Source: Granulicella arctica (GTDB lineage Bacteria > Acidobacteriota > Terriglobia > Terriglobales > Acidobacteriaceae). Taken from it: DNA of 64,000 bases. Positions 1 through 7,985 of the stretch are shown piece by piece. The stretch covers positions 124,001 to 188,000 of the forward strand of contig NZ_JAGTUT010000002.1 of assembly GCF_025685605.1 (NCBI RefSeq), given 5' to 3'. A program made the position numbers and the translations under genes. Under the pieces are notes generated by a model. That model had not been told where the DNA came from. It made no database searches and saw only the letters and a list, made by a program, of their open reading frames with translations. How positions within the stretch are numbered: the stretch's first letter is position 1; each line of letters starts with the position of its first letter.

Positions 1-1
1 C

Positions 2-109
2 CTCACCGGCGTCTCAATCATCCTCCTGCTCGTCGCCGCCATCGCCGGTCTGCTCACCGCGCGCCGCGCCATCCAGATCAACCCCATAGAAGCCCTGCGT
101 ACCGAATAA
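2..109 (+). CDS. C-terminal end of an FtsX-like ABC permease (partial)
   Basis: Only the last 35 codons are in the window; the gene begins upstream of base 1. The readable tail is one hydrophobic membrane segment followed by a short cytoplasmic end reading ARRAIQINPIEALRTE. That 'R-A-x-x-I-x-P-x-E-A-L-R-x-E' ending is the standard terminus of MacB/FtsX permeases, including the ADOP paralogues abundant in Acidobacteria. Such proteins are inner-membrane subunits that couple cytoplasmic ATP hydrolysis to periplasmic work. Substrate and subfamily cannot be told from this fragment. Confidence 0.8.
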   Translation, partial: LTGVSIILLLVAAIAGLLTARRAIQINPIEALRTE

Positions 110-156
110 TCACAGTTCGACGAACGATGGCCTCTCACTTGTAGAAGCCCTGTCCC

Positions 157-657
157 ATGAGCGACGATCTAAAGATGAGCGCGCAGTCCCAAAACAAGCA
201 GGCCAGCACGGTGAAAGATGGCTATGTCTCCTTCGGCCACCCATCCGTCACGCTGAAGCTGCCTTCAGGCCAATTCGTAGAGATCGACGAGGGTGTCCTC
301 GACCTCATCAAGCTGATGAACACCATCCCAGGGATAGAAACCAAGGGCTCCTGCCAGGGTCAGGACGCAACCTACGGCTACGTACAGTTCATGCCGGACG
401 ACACCTCAGGGAAGGCTCACGCATCCGTCTACTTCATGTACCACATCCTCAAGAACATGCACGGCGCATGGGTGATGCACCGCCACAGGATGGGGGAGCA
501 TCAGCAATCCACGGGCTCCGAACATCCAGACGCCTACAAGTTCAAGTTCACCACCGAACTCGGCAACGGATATGTGTTGAAGTGGTCCCCGTACACCTAC
601 CCTGCCGTCCTCGCTGCGGCACATAAGGCAGCCGAAGAGACCATGCAGGATACATAG
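157..657 (+). CDS. Conserved hypothetical protein, soluble, 166 aa
   Basis: I do not recognise a named family. The protein has no signal peptide or membrane segment. A polar N-terminus of about 20 residues precedes a compact domain that opens with a DGYVSFGHPS stretch. The most distinctive part is around residues 50-75, IPGIETKGSCQGQ followed by YGYVQF. A 'helix, then SCxG' segment like this occurs in several small alpha/beta proteins of unknown function, where the Cys sits in a turn. It lies 47 bp after the permease tail and could be cotranscribed. Real coding is supported by length, codon use and amino-acid composition; function is open. Confidence 0.75.
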   Translation: MSDDLKMSAQSQNKQASTVKDGYVSFGHPSVTLKLPSGQFVEIDEGVLDLIKLMNTIPGIETKGSCQGQDATYGYVQFMPDDTSGKAHASVYFMYHILKNMHGAWVMHRHRMGEHQQSTGSEHPDAYKFKFTTELGNGYVLKWSPYTYPAVLAAAHKAAEETMQDT

Positions 658-683
658 CAGTCAGATCCTGACGCCCACACTTA

Positions 684-1094
684 CTATGTCTTCGCTGCGG
701 CCTTCCGCCGGCCCTTGCCACGGTTGTGTGCCACCGCTGCACCAATCAATGCCTTCAACGCGGAGTGGTCGATCGCCTCGCCTTCATGAATATCGATAGC
801 GCGCCTGACGTTTCCGTCGAGGCTGGAATTGAACAGACCTGAAGGGTCAGCCAACGCCGCCCCATTGGCGAAGGTCAGCTTGACCACGCTCTTATACGTC
901 TCACCCGTGCACACGATTCCGCCATCAGACCAGACCGGAACGCCCCGCCACTTCCACTCTTCCACAATCTCCGCGTCGGCCTCGTGGATCACTCGCCGCA
1001 CCTCGGCGAGCGTAGCCCCACGCCAGTCACCAAGCTCCTTGATCCTCCCGTCAATCAATGCAGAGGCAGATTCCGCAGCAATAGCAGCCTTCAT
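684..1094 (-). CDS. DUF1801 (YdhG/CyaY-like fold) family protein
   Basis: A 136-residue cytoplasmic protein. The segment from about residue 15, IDGRIKELGDWRGATL, through EIVEEWKWRGVPVW to VVKLTFANGAALADP, matches the DUF1801 layout: a helical start, then a strand pair carrying W-x-P-x-W/Y, then a K-x-x-x-x-F-x-x-G segment. The family resembles the frataxin/YdhG fold and has no established biochemical role. The tail is Lys/Arg-rich (GKGRRKAAAKT). It is convergent with the upstream + strand gene, with only 26 bp between the stops. Confidence 0.8.
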   Translation of the reverse strand: MKAAIAAESASALIDGRIKELGDWRGATLAEVRRVIHEADAEIVEEWKWRGVPVWSDGGIVCTGETYKSVVKLTFANGAALADPSGLFNSSLDGNVRRAIDIHEGEAIDHSALKALIGAAVAHNRGKGRRKAAAKT

Positions 1095-1259
1095 AAGTCG
1101 CTCCAGCGTTCGAAACCAATGTAGCGACGATCAGCTTAAGCTGCAACTTGAAAGCTCATCAAACGTGTCGGCATTACCGCCGAACACCTGTGAACAAATC
1201 GGGGACGGATAGCGAATTGGTGAACACACCCCATCCGTCCCAACCCGGTTGCAACGGAG

Positions 1260-1886
1260 CTACTGAAATCCTTCGAATTTGTCCTCCGCGGGCTTCCGCA
1301 CCACGCCGTGGAGAGCCTGCGGTCCAAAATGCGTCGTCGCCAGCCCGCCAAACACCAGCGTAATGTTCGAATTCGTCATGGAGTACGGAATCTCGCTCCC
1401 TCCCGTCACACACACCTGCAGCGTCGACGACGGCGGGTCCGTCTCGAAAGGAGCAATGCTTCCGTTCCCGGTCAACAGGCTGACCGTTCCGTTCAGCTGA
1501 AAGCCCATCGTCGTGGCAGGAGGAAGATAGGCTGGGCAGCCGATCATGTTCCAGGTGATCTTCGCGTTCGTCAACCGGATGTGATGCGTATGAGGATTTA
1601 CCAGCGGCTGCGTCGGATCGACGGCACCCGCCGTGTTCCTCCCGTAGCCCGACATCGTCATATCCGCCAGGAAGTCAGCCGTCTCCCAACGCGGATGGAG
1701 GTCCATCGTCCACTGCCCATGCATCTCCCATGGGCTGCCTTTCACGCTGTCGCTCAAGGGCGAGTAGTCGTTGATGAGGCCACTAAGGTGCGCTGCTTTA
1801 CGCTCCTGCGCAGAACCACAGGTTGCAGAGACCAGCAAAATAAGCGAAAACACACGTTTCGCTATCGTCTGAGTGTTGCTTATCAT
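1260..1886 (-). CDS. Secreted hypothetical protein, about 208 aa
   Basis: The start chosen is the ATG at 1886 (MISNTQTIAKRVF), because it places a typical signal peptide first: a Lys/Arg n-region, the hydrophobic SLILLVSATCGSA, and a likely signal-peptidase cut after GSA. An in-frame start further upstream (1931) would precede it with 15 residues that look non-coding. The mature protein is rich in Thr, Gly and Pro, with segments such as HTHHIRLTNAKITWNMIGCPA, suggesting a beta-rich exported domain. Two Cys (in IGCPA and LQVCVTGG) could pair. No family is recognised. It is divergent from the HTH/propeller gene starting at 2093. Confidence 0.7.
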   Translation of the reverse strand: MISNTQTIAKRVFSLILLVSATCGSAQERKAAHLSGLINDYSPLSDSVKGSPWEMHGQWTMDLHPRWETADFLADMTMSGYGRNTAGAVDPTQPLVNPHTHHIRLTNAKITWNMIGCPAYLPPATTMGFQLNGTVSLLTGNGSIAPFETDPPSSTLQVCVTGGSEIPYSMTNSNITLVFGGLATTHFGPQALHGVVRKPAEDKFEGFQ

Positions 1887-2092
1887 AATAAGAAACTCCA
1901 GTCCAGATTGGTTTGTGACGCAGGGCCACAATGGAGCACCCGCGGCGTGTCCTCAAGCGGCAATAGGCGGAATGACGCCAATTCCTCGACTTACCGCTCA
2001 ATGCCGTACTTTGCCGTGCCAACGAAGACTGTTACGGCTACAATTTGGGTTCCCCGGGTTCATCGCAAAACTGATCCAGCCAGGAGAGCAAG

Positions 2093-4159
2093 GTGGGCAA
2101 GCCATCCATTGGGACACTGTCCGAAGACCAGCAACTGGTAGATCGGCTGGACTCCTGGAAGGAAATCGCCGCCTATCTCAAGCGCGACGTCACTACCGTC
2201 CAGCGCTGGGAGAAGCGGGAGGGTATGCCCGTCCACCGGCACCTGCATGACAGCATGGGCTCCGTCTATGCCTCTAGGAAAGGGTTGGACGCATGGGCGC
2301 GCAGCCGGAACTCTGGGGCGCTGCAGGAAGTCTCAGCCGAAGCCACCGCAGATGCTTCCGAACCAGCAGACCCTCCTCTATCCGTGGCACCGCCGCCGAC
2401 GTACTACGTTCGCCCCCGAGGGCGACTCATCCTGCTCGCAGCGGCAATAGCAGTTGTCCTCGCACTCGTCGCCATCTTCTGGCTCGAGCACGTTGAGTAC
2501 TTCTGGCGTAATCCCATCGCCGGCGCACACTTTGAGGCGATCACGGACTTCGATGGCCTGGAGCAGGCCGCTACACTCTCCCGGGACGGGCAGTTCGTGG
2601 CCTTTCTCTCCGACCGCACCGGCCAGATGGATGTCTGGGTGACGCAGGTCGGTTCCGGGGAGTTCCATAACCTCACCCACGGCAAGATCCCCGGGCTCAT
2701 CAATCCATTGATCCGCACCCCGGAGTTCTCGCCCGATGGTTCGCTCGTCACCTTCTGGGTTCGTAGGCCAGACAGTTCGAACGGTGGAAACATCGACATC
2801 TGGGCAGTGCCCACGCTGGGCGGGGAGCCCAGACCGTACCTCGATGGCGTAGCCGAATTCGACTGGTCGCACAACGGCTCGCGCCTCGCCTACCATACCT
2901 CCGGGCCAGGCGATCCGCTGTTCGTAACAGACGGCATTGTGCGACCGGCCAGTCGTCCCATCTTCACAGCGCCTGCCGGACTTCACAGCCACTTCCCCTT
3001 GTGGGCACCGGACGAGACGTATCTTTACGTTGTTCAGGGCTTACTTCCCGACAAACTGGACCTCTGGCGAATTCGCCCGGAGGGCGGCGCGCCTGAGCGA
3101 ATCACAACGCACAACTCCCACGTCAGTCATCCAGTCTTTCTCAATCAACGTACGTTGATGTATCTCGCCAGCGACGCTGACGGTTCTGGCCCCTGGCTTT
3201 ACAGCATCGACCCGGCACACCGCATCCCGCACCGTCTCAACCCTGGCTTCGACCGATACACATCCTTGGCGGCCAGCGCCGACGGTCACCGCCTCGTCGC
3301 TACGCTCGCTACTCCAAAAAGGACGCTCTGGCGGTTGCAACTCGACGGCTCAGCCACCAGTGATTCGGTCGTAGTACCAATTCCGCTGTCGACCACCAGC
3401 GGGTTCTCCCCGAGGCTTGGTCCGGATTATCTCCTGTATGTTTCCGCAACCGGCACCGGCGAGAGCATCCTGAAGCTCCGCAACGGGGCGACGACGGAAC
3501 TATGGCGCGGCGAGGGTGCCCGCATCTTTGGTGGCCCTGCAATTTCTTCAGATGGACGGCATATCGCATTCTCGGCCAGACAGCGCGGGCAAACGCTCTT
3601 GTACATCATGGATGCGGATGGAGCGAATGCGCGGATCGTAGTCGATTCCCTTGATCTGCAAGGCGCGCCGGCATGGGCACCGGATGGCCGGTCGATCACC
3701 ATGGCGGTTAGTGATCACGGCATCTCACATCTCTTCCGCATTCCGACCGACGCTCACTCCCCGACTTCCTTTGTCGCGGAGTACTCGGTAGATCCAACCT
3801 GGTCGTCCGATGGCCGTATTGCCTTCTATTCCGGACCGGACATCGGCACCACCTTCTCTGTAAAGGCGATCACCGCGAACGGCACTCCGTACCCCGCACC
3901 TCCTCTCACGCTCACCCGGGGAGGTCGACACCTCGTCTTTCTCGCCAACGGACGCAAGCTGGTGATTTTGCAAGGAGACATTCAGCACAAAGATCTTTGG
4001 CTCAAAGATTTGGATACCGGTATCGAGCGTCAAATGACAAAGCTTCCGCCGGAGTTCGACGTCAGCGACTTCGACGTCTCCGCCGACGGCCGCCAGATCG
4101 TCCTGGAACGGGTGCAGGATCGGTCCAGCGTAGTGCTCCTCGATCTACCCGCGCCATAG
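2093..4159 (+). CDS. Membrane-anchored HTH / PD40 beta-propeller protein
   Basis: GTG start preceded by AGGAG at 2082-2086. Domains of the 688-residue protein: residues 16-70 are an excisionase/MerR-type winged helix (WKEIAAYLKRDVTTVQRWEK, then VYASRKGLDAW); residues 70-103 a Pro/Ala-rich linker; about 104-127 one membrane helix; the rest a WD40-like/TolB-type propeller with repeated 'xxSPDGxxxxF/Y' blades (e.g. FSPDGSLVTFW, WAPDGRSITMA, SSDGRIAFYS). This order predicts a one-component regulator with the DNA-binding domain in the cytoplasm and a sensory propeller outside, analogous in topology to ToxR/CadC. Ligand and target promoters are unknown. The stop overlaps no neighbour and a long intergenic region follows. 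Confidence 0.85.
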   Translation: MGKPSIGTLSEDQQLVDRLDSWKEIAAYLKRDVTTVQRWEKREGMPVHRHLHDSMGSVYASRKGLDAWARSRNSGALQEVSAEATADASEPADPPLSVAPPPTYYVRPRGRLILLAAAIAVVLALVAIFWLEHVEYFWRNPIAGAHFEAITDFDGLEQAATLSRDGQFVAFLSDRTGQMDVWVTQVGSGEFHNLTHGKIPGLINPLIRTPEFSPDGSLVTFWVRRPDSSNGGNIDIWAVPTLGGEPRPYLDGVAEFDWSHNGSRLAYHTSGPGDPLFVTDGIVRPASRPIFTAPAGLHSHFPLWAPDETYLYVVQGLLPDKLDLWRIRPEGGAPERITTHNSHVSHPVFLNQRTLMYLASDADGSGPWLYSIDPAHRIPHRLNPGFDRYTSLAASADGHRLVATLATPKRTLWRLQLDGSATSDSVVVPIPLSTTSGFSPRLGPDYLLYVSATGTGESILKLRNGATTELWRGEGARIFGGPAISSDGRHIAFSARQRGQTLLYIMDADGANARIVVDSLDLQGAPAWAPDGRSITMAVSDHGISHLFRIPTDAHSPTSFVAEYSVDPTWSSDGRIAFYSGPDIGTTFSVKAITANGTPYPAPPLTLTRGGRHLVFLANGRKLVILQGDIQHKDLWLKDLDTGIERQMTKLPPEFDVSDFDVSADGRQIVLERVQDRSSVVLLDLPAP

Positions 4160-4703
4160 CCTAAGGCCGGTTCGCCCTTACCTTCCAAAAGAACTGTCAA
4201 GCCCTACCTTAGTGCGTCGCCGCGCAACTACCTTTGAATCAATGACTTCATCATCGAAGTAAGTAAATAAAGTTGGCCGGTTAGTTCCACACAATCTCAT
4301 ATACTAGAGATAAGAGATAATCCGCGATCAAGGGCTGGCCTCTTGCGGCTTATCCAGTCCATCGCTCTTTAGAATGAGTACTTTACCTACACCCTCTTTG
4401 CAATCAATACTTTGGCTTGACACTTGGACCTAAGGACCGGCAAACAGGACACTTAAGGTCCACCCCGAAAACAAAAAATCTTCACTCAAGTCGACGCGAG
4501 GGAGGTTAGACGAGATTGTCCGGGTGCCTCATCGCAAAGGGTGGGAGTGAGCGACACTTTCAGCTCATCGAACCGCCGCAAACGGCGTCCATCGCACGCG
4601 TTCCTTGACATTCCAAGTCGGAGCAAGCAAACTGCGAAGACCGCTGCCATCGGTTCAAGCTCCCGAAACGCAGTAAACGCAAGACGCAACACCGAGGCCC
4701 GAT
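4160..4703. other. 544-bp intergenic region
   Basis: No convincing gene in either strand. The part from about 4240 to 4330 is noticeably AT-rich, with TATACT at 4300-4305, but the nearest -35-like TTGGCC (4273-4278) is 21 bp away, too far for a good promoter. Two TTGACA hexamers occur, at 4417-4422 and 4605-4610. The second has a weak CAAACT (4628-4633) 17 bp downstream and lies about 70 bp before the TTG start of the anti-sigma gene, so it is the best, still weak, promoter candidate. No riboswitch or RNA gene is recognised. Confidence 0.4.
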
Positions 4704-5144
4704 TTGGCAGATTCGATCACCAGCCGCGTGAGCCTCACCCTCGAGTCAACACTCGACAGCGTCAACAAGGTCGAGCAGACAGCCGAAGACTACGCCGCGC
4801 GCTTCGGTTTCGATGAGGATGCCGTTCCCAATATCGCCATGGCCGTTCGCGAGGCCGCCGTCAACGCCGTCGTCCACGGCAACAACTACGATCGTGAGAA
4901 GCAGATCACGGCAGTCTTTGAAGCCACCGACGCGTCCATCATCATCCACATCGCCGATCAGGGCCCCGGCCTCGATCCAGACACCATCCCCGATCCTCTC
5001 GCGCCGGAAAACATCCTCCGTGGCTCCGGTCGCGGCATCTTTCTCATCCGCGCCTTCATGGATGAGGTAAACTTTCGCCAGCTACACCCCGGCACAGAAC
5101 TCACCCTGATCAAACATCGAACACCCGCGCAGTCGGGGACCTAA
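4704..5144 (+). CDS. RsbW/SpoIIAB-like anti-sigma factor kinase
   Basis: 146-residue HATPase_c protein of the RsbW group, starting at a TTG with a purine-rich GAGG 6-10 bases upstream. The N box is clear at about residues 46-57 (AVREAAVNAVVHGN, with the Mg-binding Asn), the G1 box is DQGPGLDP, and the G2 box is GSGRGIFLIRAFMD. In this family the protein binds and inhibits a sigma factor, or phosphorylates the antagonist encoded next door. The STAS antagonist gene follows 12 bp downstream, so the pair forms a partner-switching unit. No sigma factor gene is adjacent, so the target is encoded elsewhere. Confidence 0.88.
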   Translation: MADSITSRVSLTLESTLDSVNKVEQTAEDYAARFGFDEDAVPNIAMAVREAAVNAVVHGNNYDREKQITAVFEATDASIIIHIADQGPGLDPDTIPDPLAPENILRGSGRGIFLIRAFMDEVNFRQLHPGTELTLIKHRTPAQSGT

Positions 5145-5156
5145 GGAGACGTATTC

Positions 5157-5504
5157 ATGAGCATGAAAGTTAAAACCCGCCAGGTGGACGGCATTACCAT
5201 TCTGGATCTTAGCGGTCGCATCACACTTGGTGAAGGCAGCGTCACTCTCCGCGACGCCGTCCGTGACGTTCTGGCCAAAGGCTCGAACAAGATCCTTCTG
5301 AACCTTGGCGACATCAGCTACATCGACAGCTCCGGCATCGGCGAACTGGTCAGCGCTTTCACCACGGTCAAGAATGGCGGCGGCGAGCTCAAGCTCCTCA
5401 ACCTGACCAAGAAGGTCCACGACCTCCTCCAAATCACCAAGCTCTACACCGTCTTCGACGTCAAAGACGACGAAGCCTCCGCTGTAGCCTCTTTCACCAG
5501 CTAA
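5157..5504 (+). CDS. STAS-domain anti-sigma factor antagonist (RsbV/SpoIIAA-like)
   Basis: 115 residues forming a single STAS domain. The phosphorylation motif is intact in ISYIDSSGIGELVSAF, where the second Ser of DSSG is the residue the partner kinase phosphorylates in this family. The N-terminal strand pair (TRQVDGITILDLSGRITLGE) is also typical. TAAGGAG at 5141-5147 gives a strong ribosome site 9 bases before the ATG. It is cotranscribed with the kinase gene ending at 5144 and is followed 15 bp later by a strong hairpin terminator. Predicted role: unphosphorylated protein sequesters the kinase and frees its target. Confidence 0.92.
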   Translation: MSMKVKTRQVDGITILDLSGRITLGEGSVTLRDAVRDVLAKGSNKILLNLGDISYIDSSGIGELVSAFTTVKNGGGELKLLNLTKKVHDLLQITKLYTVFDVKDDEASAVASFTS

Positions 5505-5518
5505 CGCCTCTGGGTCGC

Positions 5519-5551
5519 AGAAAAGCCGTCGCGTCATGCGACGGCTTTTCT
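5519..5551 (+). terminator. Intrinsic terminator after the STAS gene
   Basis: Perfect 14-bp inverted repeat: AGAAAAGCCGTCGC (5519-5532) and GCGACGGCTTTTCT (5538-5551) with the 5-base loop GTCAT. The A-run on one side and T-run on the other would let it act in both directions, but it sits 15 bp after the STAS stop, so its main job is ending the anti-sigma operon. The convergent LemA gene ends 100 bp further on. Confidence 0.9.
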
Positions 5552-5650
5552 ATGGTTTGAGCCGATGTTTGGTGGTTGTTCACGCGAAGCGTCAGTACCC
5601 CGCGAAGTGGCGCCCGCCCGGCGCTAGGGCGTCCTTAGCCCCAGCCGAAA

Positions 5651-6232
5651 CTACTTGTCGAAGTCAACCTTGGGAGCCGTCTTCGAAGCTGCATCCGCCG
5701 CATAGTACTCGTTCTTAGGGTGGAACCCGGCAAAGTTGGCAAACAGGCTGTTCGGGAACTGTCCAATGAACGTGTTGTAGTCACGAATCGTCTCGTTGTA
5801 CCGGCGACGCGCGACAGCAATCCGGTTCTCCGTCCCGGAAAGCTCGTCCTGCAACCGCATGAACTGCTCATTGCTCTTTAACTGAGGATAGCTCTCCTGC
5901 ATTCGCAGCAACGGAAGTACGGCGACATTCAACCGATCGTTCGCAGCCAGCTTCTCATCCGGCGTCTTCGCCGTCATCAAGCCAGCGCGAGCATTCGCAA
6001 TCGCCGTCAGGATGTTCTCCTCGACGTGCGCGTAACCCTTCACCGTCGCAACCAGGTTCGGGATCAGGTCGGCCCGGCGCTGCAGATTCACATCGATCTC
6101 CGAGAACGCCGCTTTGACATCCTGATCCTTTGCAACCATCTGGTTCTTCGAGCTGACGTAGCTACCGCCCGCAAACAGCAGCACGATCACAAACAACGCC
6201 GCTACGCCGAGAAACGCCCATAAAGCTTTCAT
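5651..6232 (-). CDS. lemA: LemA family membrane protein
   Basis: 193 residues. An N-terminal membrane anchor (residues 1-22, ALWAFLGVAALFVIVLLFAG) is followed by the LemA helical domain with its characteristic segments: DVKAAFSEIDVNLQRRADLIPNL, MRLQDELSGTENRIAVARRRYN and YNTFIGQFPNSLFA. These are nearly diagnostic. LemA proteins are inner-membrane, periplasm- or outside-facing helical proteins of uncertain function. The gene is 52 bp downstream of the TPM-domain gene on the same strand, a pairing seen in many bacteria, so the two likely act together at the envelope. Confidence 0.95.
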   Translation of the reverse strand: MKALWAFLGVAALFVIVLLFAGGSYVSSKNQMVAKDQDVKAAFSEIDVNLQRRADLIPNLVATVKGYAHVEENILTAIANARAGLMTAKTPDEKLAANDRLNVAVLPLLRMQESYPQLKSNEQFMRLQDELSGTENRIAVARRRYNETIRDYNTFIGQFPNSLFANFAGFHPKNEYYAADAASKTAPKVDFDK

Positions 6233-6284
6233 GTAATCCTCAATTCTTTCAATTCGATTCTAAGTCCAATACAACAAATCACCT

Positions 6285-7070
6285 TCAAAAGTTCCCACTG
6301 GCCCCACCGCCACCAGAACTTCCGCCGCCAAACCCGCCAAAGCCGCCGCCGCCCCGATCGTCATCGCGACCACCACCACCGCCGCCTCCACCACCACCCA
6401 ACAAGCTCCCGAGGATGAACCACAGAATTCCAAGGTTCCCTGTACTCGCCAGGATCACGATCACCAGCAGCAGTAAACCGCCGCCGATCACGATCTGCAT
6501 CAAGCTCAAATGAACCGGCACCTGCTGTTGCTGCACCCGATGATACCGATGGGTCTGCGTAGTCAAGGTGACGTTCGCGTCCGCCGCAATCACCGAGGCA
6601 AGCTGCTGCACTCCAAGGGGAATCGCCTCGTTGTAGTCACCCTGTTTGGAATACGGCTCCATCGCCCGCCCGATATCGCCAACCTTGGCATCGTTCAGGA
6701 TTCCCTCAAGCCCGTAGCCAACCTCGATCCGGCCCTTGACCGGATTCATCACCAGCAGCATCAGGACGCCGCGATCCGTTCCCTTCGCCCCGTCCTTCCA
6801 CTTCTCTTCAAGCTCGGTAGCTGCCTCTTCGATAGGCTGATCGTCATCCAGCGTCTTGATCGTCACCACGGCGATCTGCGCATGGGCTTGCCGATCGACC
6901 GCGACACAAAGGTCCTCAACGGACTGCTTCGTCGCCGGATCGAGCACTCCCGCGAAGTCGCTCACATACGACGTGGGCGCCGGCAGGTCCTTGATCTTCT
7001 CAGCATGCGCACCCGCAGCCGAGACCACCACAAGGGAGACAATCGCCACCCATCGTAAAAAACGCTTCAT
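6285..7070 (-). CDS. TPM-domain (YgcG-like) membrane protein with Gly-rich tail
   Basis: The start at 7070 (MKRFLRWVAIVSLVVVSAAG) gives a clear signal peptide ending AHA-E. An upstream in-frame start would run through the hairpin at 7102-7128 and is rejected. The mature protein has a TPM domain (about residues 35-165: PAPTSYVSDFAGVLDP, then IAVVTIKTLDD and GVLMLLVMNPVKGRIEVGYG), a hydrophobic helix pair near residues 190-225, and a C-terminal tail dominated by Gly with a few Asp/Arg/Phe. TPM proteins are membrane-tethered periplasmic domains; YgcG homologues commonly end this way. It is the first gene of a two-gene unit with lemA. Confidence 0.92.
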   Translation of the reverse strand: MKRFLRWVAIVSLVVVSAAGAHAEKIKDLPAPTSYVSDFAGVLDPATKQSVEDLCVAVDRQAHAQIAVVTIKTLDDDQPIEEAATELEEKWKDGAKGTDRGVLMLLVMNPVKGRIEVGYGLEGILNDAKVGDIGRAMEPYSKQGDYNEAIPLGVQQLASVIAADANVTLTTQTHRYHRVQQQQVPVHLSLMQIVIGGGLLLLVIVILASTGNLGILWFILGSLLGGGGGGGGGGRDDDRGGGGFGGFGGGSSGGGGASGNF

Positions 7071-7101
7071 TACCTGCATTCTACGCCGCACCCACGAAGC
7101 A

Positions 7102-7128
7102 AAGGAGAGTGCACGCAGCACTCTCCTT
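7102..7128 (-). terminator. Hairpin terminator of the DUF4142 gene
   Basis: Perfect 11-bp stem, AAGGAGAGTGC (7102-7112) and GCACTCTCCTT (7118-7128), with a 5-base loop. It lies 27 bp beyond the DUF4142 stop on the minus strand. The T-tract after the stem is short (TTTGCTT), so efficiency is uncertain. It separates that gene from the TPM-lemA pair. Confidence 0.65.
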
Positions 7129-7154
7129 CATGCACAAACCTAATCTGGAACCAC

Positions 7155-7844
7155 TTATTGGGCCGGTGGCGCAGTCGCTCCGCCACGTCCTGGCGTGGCA
7201 ACGCCTTTAGCCTTCGCGAGTTTGTCGACCATCCGCGTATGATCCCGAATCACCCGCAAGCCCTTCTCCACTGCAGGCTTCAGATTCGAATCCGTCACCT
7301 GCTCATCCTCGTCCCGAAAGTCGCGGACGTCCTCATGGTGATCCTTCACCATGTACGCCAGATACTCCTTATCGAAGTCATCCCCGGAGAGTCCATTCAG
7401 CTTGTCATACTCCGCCTGGTCCTTCTTCGTCAGCTTCGTCGGCACCCGCACACCCATGTCATCCGCGATCGGCTTCAGGCTGTTATTCAGCATGGTATGG
7501 TCGTCCACCATCTTCTGGGCGAACTGCTTCACGTCGTCGCTGCTACCCTTCTGCGCCGCAAGTTGGCCAAGCTGCACCTCTGCCAGCCCACCCTCACCAG
7601 CCTTTCGCAGGAACATCTTATCCTTCATCATCTGCCCCGTGGGATCGTTGGCTCCAGCCGCACCACTCATTGTCCCCGCCATCCCGGTTCCCATAGCGGT
7701 GTTGTTCTGCTGTTGATTTTGCTGCTGATTCGGCTGATTTGGTTGATTATTGGACATCGACGATCCCTGCTGCGCAGCTACAAGCGTGGTCGCTGAGAAG
7801 CCTGCCACACACAGAACGCCACACCGAACAATATTTAGATTCAT
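7155..7844 (-). CDS. DUF4142 exported helical protein
   Basis: Start chosen at the ATG at 7844 (MNLNIVRCGVLCVAG), giving 229 residues with a signal peptide of about 24 (cut near LVAAQ). Next comes a low-complexity Asn/Gln/Pro stretch (about residues 30-52), then a four-helix DUF4142 domain with FLRKAGEGGLAEVQLGQLAA, VKQFAQKMVDDHTMLN and KGLRVIRDHTRMVDKL, which are hallmarks of the family. DUF4142 is ferritin-like in predicted fold, periplasmic, and frequent in stress-related loci; no enzymatic activity is established. It is divergent from oligopeptidase B (141 bp between starts). Confidence 0.93.
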   Translation of the reverse strand: MNLNIVRCGVLCVAGFSATTLVAAQQGSSMSNNQPNQPNQQQNQQQNNTAMGTGMAGTMSGAAGANDPTGQMMKDKMFLRKAGEGGLAEVQLGQLAAQKGSSDDVKQFAQKMVDDHTMLNNSLKPIADDMGVRVPTKLTKKDQAEYDKLNGLSGDDFDKEYLAYMVKDHHEDVRDFRDEDEQVTDSNLKPAVEKGLRVIRDHTRMVDKLAKAKGVATPGRGGATAPPAQ

Positions 7845-7985
7845 CTGGCACACTCCCTGGACAGCCAACGTACAGCGCCGCCGATCATACATTAAGTAGG
7901 GTGTAGCGAGCACATCCTTGGTTGCCTGCCCATGCGTATCGCACGCCGCAACCTTGTTATCCTGTACATCGGAGCCTGCCACTTG

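Noticed and set aside
1308..2141. Open frame on the + strand overlapping the secreted hypothetical gene
   Set aside because: The product is Arg-rich and unlike any protein; the minus strand has a signal peptide and normal composition.
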